Source: Sacculina carcini
Taxonomy: Eukaryota; Arthropoda; Thecostraca; Sacculinidae
Reading direction: 5' to 3'
NCBI GenBank assembly: GCA_916048095.2
Contig: OU696594.1
Span: forward strand, 4,766,781 to 4,830,780
Length of the DNA: 64,000 nt
Under the pieces are notes generated by a model. It was not told where the DNA came from and ran no database searches. It saw nothing but the letters and a program-made list of their open reading frames with translations. Below are positions 58,801 through 64,000 of this stretch, piece by piece. A program made the position numbers and the translations under genes. The first letter of the stretch is position 1. Each line of letters begins with the position of its first letter.

Positions 58801-60387
58801 ATCCGTACGTTTCATAGACCGATCCAGATTTCTTTTTCTAGATGCGCTACTAATCGGGAGAACAATTTCTCTTGTGTCTACTTTGATTTCAATCTCTGTT
58901 ATCGGGTTTATGATAATGAAACTGTTTTCTAATGATGTCTCTTAATTTGGGGTTCTTCTCTGAACCTTTAACTGAACTAGATACGTTTGTTGTAAGACTT
59001 CTCGAGGGGTTCGTAAACGTTGGATTCCATTGTCAGTCTTTCAGTGTGTGTCTGTGTCATCTTTTCGCGCTTCACTTGTCGGATAATCACCTTCGGGTAT
59101 TGGAGGTCTTCCTTGTTTATATATCAGAAGAACGAGGTTGTAGTGTCCTGGGATTTCGCCAAATATGTTGAAAAAGCATTGGCAAGCATCGGTATCGTCT
59201 GGTTTGCTCGGGGCTTAGAAACGTTTTTTGGGCGTTGCTGACAAGGTATAGAGTCGGGTAGCTTGATTTTGTTGGGCTTGGGCTTCACGTGTTGTGGTGT
59301 GTTTGATTGCGAGTAATATACAGTGTGCCCTAATGATATACGAGAGTTGTCTGGAGAGGAGAAAAGGTTTATCTTATATCTGGGGTAAGTTACACGTAAA
59401 GTATATAGAAGACGGGCTCGAAGAAATACTCTTATACCCGGGTCTCTTATATCCAGGGTACGTTGTATATATCACTTGTGCTTGTGGTTGTTTGTCGAAC
59501 GGAGACGTTATATTCTTCTAGAACTAGGACTCAAATAACTCTTGGTTTTTGTCCACATCTCCCGTGGTTTCTATCAGGTTCGTTGGCGAGCTCATTCCCT
59601 ACTATATCGATGAAGATGATTCGTAATGTGACGTTTGCTTTTTTGCGTGGTTTCTTGAGCAAACCTCAATTTGGATAAGTTCGGAGCTTAGAAGATCGGA
59701 CGGTGGTATCATGATATTCTGTTGGGATCCTGGAAAATCTTGAAGGATTTACTATTGTCATTACAAACCTTCATTGATAGTTTTATGTAGGTCCAACATT
59801 TACATTCATTGTAGGATCTTTCGATTGGTTGTGAAATTTGGTGAGACCATTCGGACTACATGGCTAAGATTCCGGACTGTGAAGCGAACGGGTCAGCAAT
59901 GCGTTGCAGTGGACTCCGAGCTTCCAAATTGGCCGAACATGCTTGGAATAAGCTGACATCCTGAAAATTATGAACTCCGCGCCATCACGACATCAAATCT
60001 TGTGCTTCCTCTTCTTTGACAATTCTTCTGTTTGTAGTTGCGTTTGTGGCTATGTACACCCTCATGTGGTGGTGTGTTGGGATGTGTGTGCGTGTGTGTT
60101 CGTGTGTGTGTGTGGTGTTAGTGATTGGTGGACTTGACCCAGGTCGTTCACAACAACAACATCAGCAACAACAACAACAACAACAATTGGACTTGCAACA
60201 GAAGATTGTCACTTTGATGCAAGCCTACAGTGGAGGTGGCCAGCAAATGCTTGATGCTGCTAGCGGCGGGGGCCTTATGGGACCCGCTCCGGGAATGACC
60301 CACGGCGGTGGCAACGCGGCCATGGGACCCCCTCGTGGAGTCCCCGCTCCCGGAGGTCCTGCTGGATGGAACAACCGCAGATTTTAA
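46627..60387 (+). CDS. NCOA5: Nuclear receptor coactivator 5 (NCOA5) homologue
   Basis: Nine exons: 46627-46756, 47457-47564, 49367-49625, 50126-50245, 51551-51641, 53537-53648, 54831-55056, 57704-57795, 60143-60387; consistent phases, 460 residues. Order: RRM ([10 protein letters not shown]...GYGFVQL...GMLKGRELG), an Arg/Gly/Asn-rich linker with a run of about eight Asn, the class II anticodon-binding-like domain ([54 protein letters not shown]), a Gly-rich insert, a helical segment ([21 protein letters not shown]), and a Pro-, Gln- and Gly-rich tail. NCOA5/CIA family proteins are nuclear RNA-binding transcription cofactors. Several introns start with CA and end with TG arrays, and donor sequences are duplicated in introns 3 and 7. 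An upstream acceptor at 46607 implies a 5' UTR exon. Four sense SINEs lie in the introns. Confidence 0.9.
47131..47422 (+). mobile_element. tRNA-Val-derived SINE, copy 6 (3'-truncated)
   Basis: In NCOA5 intron 1. The tail after AAGCTTCGGTTTCTT is missing and the exon 2 acceptor follows 34 bp later, so SINE sequence likely contributes the branch-point region. Confidence 0.9.
47583..47645. repeat. CA array at the start of NCOA5 intron 2
   Basis: (AC)n at 47592-47619 and shorter CA runs, beginning about 20 nt after the donor. Confidence 0.85.
47905..48905. repeat. 1-kb inverted repeat enclosing a minisatellite
   Basis: About 190 bp from CTATGCTAGTGTAA (about 47908) through ATGTAGATATCTACAT (47991) and ATGGCTATAGC (about 48060) reappears inverted between about 48905 and 48735. 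The left arm has an expanded (TA)n. The centre is the 48180-48640 minisatellite. This may be a foldback element with terminal CTATGCTAGTGTAA. Confidence 0.75.
48180..48640. repeat. Minisatellite ACATATACATAAACACAGTG
   Basis: CATAAACACAG(T/A)(G/A)AACATATA variants with 15-21 bp period fill NCOA5 intron 2 between the inverted arms. Confidence 0.9.
48915..49360 (+). repeat. TG/TCTC microsatellite at the end of NCOA5 intron 2
   Basis: (TG)n with TTTATATATCTG and (TC)n interruptions, reaching the acceptor CACGCGCAG of exon 3. Confidence 0.9.
49621..49905. repeat. 58-bp tandem ladder starting at the exon 3 donor of NCOA5
   Basis: GGTACATACTGACATAC, which spans the exon 3 donor at 49625/49626, recurs with start points 58 bp apart at about 49621, 49679, 49737, 49795 and 49853. 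CA arrays fill the units to 49985. Confidence 0.9.
50028..50112 (+). repeat. TG array at the end of NCOA5 intron 3
   Basis: TTTGTGTGTATTTATGTG-type repeats leading to the acceptor GTGTCAG at 50125. Confidence 0.85.
50700..51035 (+). mobile_element. R1 dispersed repeat, longest copy
   Basis: From TTATTTATTAATATTTATTC through GAGGAACGTGGGCGGAGTGA, TTTTGGTTAGCTTCCAGTAC and TGCACTTGCACTCTTC to an (AAT)n tail. It best defines the family at about 330 bp. A partial hAT end (GCAGTGGTTCTCAACCC, 50286) lies upstream. Confidence 0.8.
51660..52190 (+). repeat. (TCTC)n and TG minisatellite in NCOA5 intron 5
   Basis: CTCTCTTCTCTCTC repeats to 51800, then TG arrays with the unit GTTCGTGTGTATTTGAGTG repeated about six times (51905-52150). 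Confidence 0.9.
52478..52817 (+). mobile_element. tRNA-Val-derived SINE, copy 7
   Basis: Full length in NCOA5 intron 5, with a small deletion in box A (GTGGGCAGTTGTTAGC). The hAT MITE at 52833 begins 16 bp after its tail. Confidence 0.9.
52833..53125. mobile_element. hAT (Charlie/SPIN-like) MITE, complete
   Basis: CAGTGGTTCTCAACCG and AGGTTAAGAACCACTG termini; flanks GTCTATAC and TTCTAGGT. Inverse orientation of the 17864 family. Confidence 0.8.
53660..54320 (+). repeat. 19-bp minisatellite ATCTTTACTTCTTACTAAC
   Basis: More than 30 units, alternating TACTAACATC and TACTATCATC variants, starting about 15 bp after the exon 6 donor of NCOA5. Confidence 0.95.
54505..54640 (+). repeat. TG tract with decayed GCGCC hairpin and TATAAAT tail (copy C)
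   Basis: (TG)n then AGCGCCTTAGAGACACTCT and CACTATATAAATATCTATT. It aligns with copies A and B, but the 3' stem arm is mutated (TAGTACACT), so the hairpin no longer pairs fully. Confidence 0.6.
54778..54822 (+). repeat. TG array before NCOA5 exon 7
   Basis: (TG)n directly followed by TATACGTACAG, the acceptor. Confidence 0.85.
55060..55390. repeat. CA array at the start of NCOA5 intron 7, with a duplicated donor
   Basis: CA and CAGA tracts begin about 10 nt after the donor. At 55191-55230 a 40-bp copy of the exon 7 end and donor (GAGTATAATATACTAATCAG then GTAACTAC) is embedded, differing at one base from 55037-55076. Confidence 0.9.
55465..55850 (+). repeat. TG/TA microsatellite in NCOA5 intron 7
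   Basis: Interrupted (TG)n with a (TA)n end at 55820-55845. 55860-56425 holds no gene. Confidence 0.85.
56428..56740 (+). mobile_element. tRNA-Val-derived SINE, copy 8 (5'-truncated)
   Basis: Starts within the D-arm side (TTAGCACATCCGCC), lacking box A; box B GGTTCGAATCCC is intact. In NCOA5 intron 7. Confidence 0.85.
58279..58601 (+). mobile_element. tRNA-Val-derived SINE, copy 9
   Basis: In NCOA5 intron 8. Box A is present; box B is altered (GGTTCGACACTC). 58602-59310 and 59480-60115 show no other feature. Confidence 0.9.
59317..59480 (-). mobile_element. Short MITE (pogo/Tigger-like ends), copy 2
   Basis: Reverse complement of the 25985-26132 element, with GTATATAGAAGACGGGC and TATACCCGGGTCTCTTATAT blocks. 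Confidence 0.55.
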
Positions 60388-60588
60388 CGTCATCTGACGG
60401 TGGATGATTGCATTTCGACATTCTGGGAACTATAATGGATATATATATATATGTATCGATTGTTCAGTTTCATTTAAAAAATATTATTTTTCCGGTTTAA
60501 GCAATTGCGTCATTTTATCTTTTTGATTTCATTGGTCGCGTTTGGATTGAATGCATTTCATATAAGCATGTTTGATTGTTCTTTCGAC

Positions 60589-60594
60589 AATAAA
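60589..60594 (+). terminator. Poly(A) signal AATAAA of NCOA5
   Basis: About 200 bp after the TAA at 60387, with a GT-rich stretch (TTTTTTGTGAGTGTTG) just downstream. Confidence 0.7.
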
Positions 60595-60619
60595 ACCTGA
60601 TTTTTTGTGAGTGTTGTTG

Positions 60620-62150
60620 ATGAAGCTCGAGTCATCTAAAAATATAAATGAGTTTTTTGTGAAAAAAATTCAAGCAGTCTATTTCGCTTTTTTCATTCGT
60701 ATTTTCTAGGAAAATTACGCCCAAAATTTAAATTGAGATGTATTGGTACTTACCGCCTCGATATATTTTTGGGGACCAGCTAAGACTTAAGCGGAAAACG
60801 AATACACGGTGATTAAATTATAATTAGACGGATTCAGGAAGCTCCCCAAAGAATATTTCCACCAACTTCCATAACCAAGAGATTCACTTAAAGTGTTCAA
60901 GGAAAAGTTTATTTTTATAGAGTTTGTTGATATAAGCATTATCGCAAAGCATATTCGCGCATTATGCGTTTATATATGTGTGTATATCTCGTTGAGAAAA
61001 ATCATTCAGGTCCCCCCAAATTGCACTATGGCTACACTGTGGAATGCATCATATATCTACAAATAAGTAACAGTTAAGATTTTGGATTAAATTATCAGCG
61101 AGTCATATGCATGCGGGATTACAATATGTAAACAATTTGCGAAACAAATTTCGATGATTCTTTTGGTCAAATTTGCTTCGAATTCTGGTCGAACTAATGG
61201 GATGTTATTCTTGCAAATGGGTACATTCATATTTATTTGTCCATTGTGTAATTTTAAATATGAAAGCATTTAATTGGATTTTCATTTTTCCCATGAGTTT
61301 GAACACATGCACAAACGTCTTAGATTTGATAACTGCGTCATTTGTGGTGAGTTCATATGCTTTTTTGTGGCACATCGTGATTGATAGAATGGAATATATT
61401 TAGTTTATCATTGTATGCTTTTATATTTTCCATATTGAAGTTGAATATTATATTATCGCTTTGTAGAATTTTCGGTGTTGATGTGATATTCTGCTTATGG
61501 CCTGGCATCTTTATCTTTTAAACAATGTCTTCAATCTCGCCGCATTTGTCTCTTGAAATCACATGGGCGCCTTTTGCGTTTTGTGATTGTATGGTTTGTT
61601 TTGCCCTTCGTTTTTGTTGATGTTTCGTATTTGTGATTTGTTTTTCTTCAATTTGGCTTGGAGCAATATTTATATGTGTCTCTTACCGTGGTTTAATGAC
61701 AAATGACTACCTTTATATTGGGGCCCACCAAATGTATAGTGAGTTCTGGAATAATTTAGATTGTCCTATGTGGGCGCATAATCAGGGTTATCCATTAAAA
61801 TTTATAAAAAGTCGATATTGTCAGCATATTTATATCATATCTGAATGGGAATATGCATATATCCTAGTCTTACAAGCTGATCAATTCCTTGTTTCTTATA
61901 GTTCTTTATCTTCTTCACTTAATTTCGCTTTTCCTTTTTTACATTGTACTGTGAATATGGTTCTGTAGTTTGTGGCTTCTTTCATAGTATCTGTCTTTCA
62001 TAGTGGGTTCTTATAATTGTCCGCATGTTCTTTTGTGTGCGGTGTTTTCATGTTTAATATTTTTCTTTTCCCATGTTCGTTGTAGTTTGTCTTGCTTGTG
62101 TTCCTCGATGGGCGCTATACAAATTAATGATTGATTTATTGAAACAGCAA
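60620..62150. other. Intergenic sequence between NCOA5 and the SMN gene
   Basis: AT-rich. The longest open frame, 61633-61968, shows no recognisable domain, lacks splice partners and is probably chance. GGGCGCTATACAAATT at 62111 resembles a retroposon tail. Confidence 0.45.
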
Positions 62151-62159
62151 GAAAGACCC

Positions 62160-62465
62160 TAGCGGCTTGTAAGCCTATATGTCAAGCTTATGTACACACA
62201 TCACATCAGGGTATCATCACCACATCGGGCCACGTTTGTTTATTTATACTCACCTATTTGTAGTCATTCGTTTATCACAGGAGATGAGCTGTGCTCGTGC
62301 TGTCTTGTCTCCATCTAACCCTCTAACCTATCTTCCTTGAAATTCCCAGTATTTCACACTATCCAGTCTTTCTTTAAACTTCCTTACGCTGTTAGCTCCT
62401 ACAATATCCTCCTCTAACTGATTCCAGACATCAACACTCCTGTATATGGGTAACTATACTTCTTA
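62160..62465 (-). pseudogene. LINE 3' end fragment
   Basis: On the minus strand encodes WNQLEEDIVGANSVRKFKER then a stop and a GGAGACAAGACAGCACGAGC tail, the same kind of LINE end as 37060-37330. Confidence 0.7.
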
Positions 62466-62486
62466 ACACATCTCTCAACATCTAGT

Positions 62487-62812
62487 TCAGTGGTTTCCAA
62501 CCTTTTTTCGACAGCCACCCAAAACTTTGCCCAAATCAAACATTGCGACCCAAGCCTACATATAGATATACGAATTGTATTTATATAAGAATTATTTCAA
62601 TTATAATTTAATTTAATCATGGTGTCGCCTTGTTGAAATCAGGATTCGAATTTATTGATGGTCTGCTATGAATACTGACAATATTTATTATGTATTTTTA
62701 TTATTACTCCATGCTTTAGTAGCAAAATAATTATTTTCTATAATCTATGAGTGGCCCAATAATATAGCTTGAGGAACCAACTTTTGGTCGCGACCTGAAT
62801 ATTATGAAGCCT
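62487..62812. mobile_element. hAT MITE
   Basis: Starts CAGTGGTTTCCAACCTTTTT after ATCTAGTT. The other end (GGTCGCGACCTGAATATT...) is followed by ATCTAGTC, a 7/8 match to the target duplication. The GCGACCC motifs are SPIN-like. Confidence 0.65.
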
Positions 62813-62844
62813 TGATCTAGTCTTCTTGATCATCATATGTGTGT

Positions 62845-62910
62845 GTGTACTCACCTAATTGTGTTTACGGAAAGTGAGCTAGGCTCGGATTATCCCGTCT
62901 CCATATTTCC
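62845..62910 (-). mobile_element. LINE 3' tail fused to a SINE
   Basis: GGAGACGGGATAATCCGAGC and AATTAGGTGAGTACAC (minus) match the tails at 37260 and 62290. It joins directly to the truncated SINE head at about 62912. Confidence 0.55.
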
Positions 62911-62911
62911 A

Positions 62912-63220
62912 TCCGTCTCACAAGCGGGAGGTCCGTGGTTCGAATCCCGGCGGAGCAGAATTTATTTGGGTGAATTCTATAATCCAACAGCCCCTGTCCG
63001 CCCAGCAGTAAATGATGGTACAAGATATCAGTCATGAGTTGTGTCATGCATTATGGGGAGGTGGCCCTCTCTAATACGTCTTCCGTTCTTGTGGCGTCAT
63101 AGCGTGGAGAGGGTTGGTTCTGCGGTGGCAGCGAGCTGCACGGGACACACCTGTGTGTTCATAAGCTTCGACTTCTTCCCGTGTAGCAGCTGTCACTTGA
63201 GACATTTAACCTTTAACCTT
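62912..63220 (+). mobile_element. tRNA-Val-derived SINE, copy 10 (5'-truncated)
   Basis: Begins in the anticodon arm (CCGTCTCACAAGCGG); box B is intact; full tail (AACCTTT)n. Ends 31 bp before the SMN start codon. Confidence 0.85.
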
Positions 63221-63251
63221 CCGTGCGTATGTATGTGTTTGTGTTAGTGTC

Positions 63252-64000
63252 ATGACATCCACTAATGATTGTGGTAGTAGTGGATCAAATTCGGTGTTGT
63301 TCATCCGCTCGTCTTCTGGCGTGGGTGTCCCGGACGGTGAGAAGGACGACGTTCTGGACGACTCCGCTCTGATAGACTACTACGACAGAACTATGTCGGC
63401 AGCAAGACGTGAACTCGGTCTCGATACTGGTTCTACGTCGAATTCACGCCATCGCCAGACCAAACATCCACAACATCCACATCAAGTTTCCTCAGGATCT
63501 CGAAACTATTCGTCCAGACATTCTGAAGACAGGCAACAGCTAAGAGATTCCGCCGATCTCCGACGAAGACATCATCATCAAGATGGCCTTCAATGGCGTG
63601 TTGGAGATGCATGTCGCGCTAGATATTCCGTCGACAATATCGAATACGAAGCTCACATTATAGCTCTGAAGGAGAGCGACTGTGGATCCATCTGTCAGGT
63701 GGAGTTTGTCGGCTACGGAAATCGACAGACAGTTCCCGTTAGCGATTTATCTCGATCTCGCGGTGATCAAGCTAGACATCGACAAAAACAAGACGCCGCC
63801 GCTGATGCTGCCTACGAACGTCAACAACTCAACCAAGACGGACGCGACAAACAACAACATCAACAACAGTCTCCGTCGGTACGTCAAGCTGACGTACGGC
63901 AATCTGACGCACCGGCGGATCCGGCAGGAATGAAACCAGAGCCTTCCGTCAACCACATCAGCAGCGGAGGAACAGGAGGTGTAGGAACAGATAGAGGTTA
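63252..64000 (+). CDS. SMN1: Survival motor neuron protein (SMN), 5' part
   Basis: Open from the ATG to the window end (249 full codons). The N-terminus has the Gemin2-binding helix region (DDVLDDSALIDYYDRTMSAA). A His/Arg/Gln-rich linker precedes a Tudor domain (LQWRVGDACRARYSVDNIEY...CQVEFVGYGNR) at residues about 116-165, then a Gln/Asp/Arg-rich segment. SMN assembles Sm cores on snRNAs through Tudor binding of dimethylarginine. The cage positions are aromatic but shifted: Tyr for the usual Trp, Phe for one Tyr, with the GYGN Tyr and Asn kept. The C-terminal YG box lies beyond the window. No intron interrupts the visible part. TTTGTGTTAG just before the ATG could be an acceptor joined to a 5' UTR exon. 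Confidence 0.88.
   Translation, partial: MTSTNDCGSSGSNSVLFIRSSSGVGVPDGEKDDVLDDSALIDYYDRTMSAARRELGLDTGSTSNSRHRQTKHPQHPHQVSSGSRNYSSRHSEDRQQLRDSADLRRRHHHQDGLQWRVGDACRARYSVDNIEYEAHIIALKESDCGSICQVEFVGYGNRQTVPVSDLSRSRGDQARHRQKQDAAADAAYERQQLNQDGRDKQQHQQQSPSVRQADVRQSDAPADPAGMKPEPSVNHISSGGTGGVGTDRG

Noticed and set aside
61633-61968. 111-residue ORF between NCOA5 and SMN
   Set aside because: Recognisable domain, promoter or splice context lacking; AT-rich region where such lengths arise by chance.

Overview
Organism: the window is nuclear DNA of an invertebrate animal. Genes are spliced with phase-consistent GT-AG introns, and the coding proteins are metazoan: an Ly6/uPAR GPI-anchored protein, a SMYD-type SET/MYND protein, ARB2/FAM172, NCOA5 and SMN. 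The SMYD protein resembles the msta/SmydA branch best known from arthropods, and the Ly6 domain resembles the arthropod crok/bero type. Together with the very heavy (CA/TG)n load, this makes an arthropod, perhaps a crustacean, my best guess. That is inference; no single feature proves it.

Layout: 1-8450 is repeat-rich intergenic DNA: a decayed LINE on the minus strand, two copies of a tRNA-Val-derived SINE, two copies of a second dispersed repeat (called R1 here), and TG tracts that end in a hairpin plus TATAAAT. 8454-19382 is an Ly6 gene (+) with two homologous, phase-equivalent second exons. Its first long intron holds an intact small LTR element (8928-10513, identical LTRs, perfect 5-bp target duplication) and a broken Gypsy element (10719-14942). 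20187-21417 is a non-autonomous hAT element with a perfect 8-bp duplication. 24605-27039 is a secreted Gly/Tyr-rich structural protein (+). It converges on a 13-exon SMYD gene (-, 27933-39536) whose last exon encodes a microsatellite-made asparagine run. 44219-45244 is a single-exon ARB2/FAM172 homologue (+). 46627-60387 is a 9-exon NCOA5 homologue (+). 63252-64000 is the 5' part of SMN (+), running off the window.

The genes do not form an operon or one pathway. ARB2, NCOA5 and SMN all belong to nuclear RNA or transcription biology, but no functional coupling can be read from the DNA.

Most notable: several NCOA5 introns begin with CA arrays and end with TG arrays, which could pair in the pre-mRNA and bring the splice sites together. 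In two of these introns a segment containing the splice-donor sequence has been copied into the intron (a 58-bp ladder at 49621-49905, and a single copy at 55191). Many acceptors sit directly behind UG tracts instead of ordinary pyrimidine tracts. All exon joins were derived by eye from reading frames and splice signals; the coding lengths of SMYD (1746 nt), NCOA5 (1383 nt) and both Ly6 forms (399 and 435 nt) each sum to a multiple of three.
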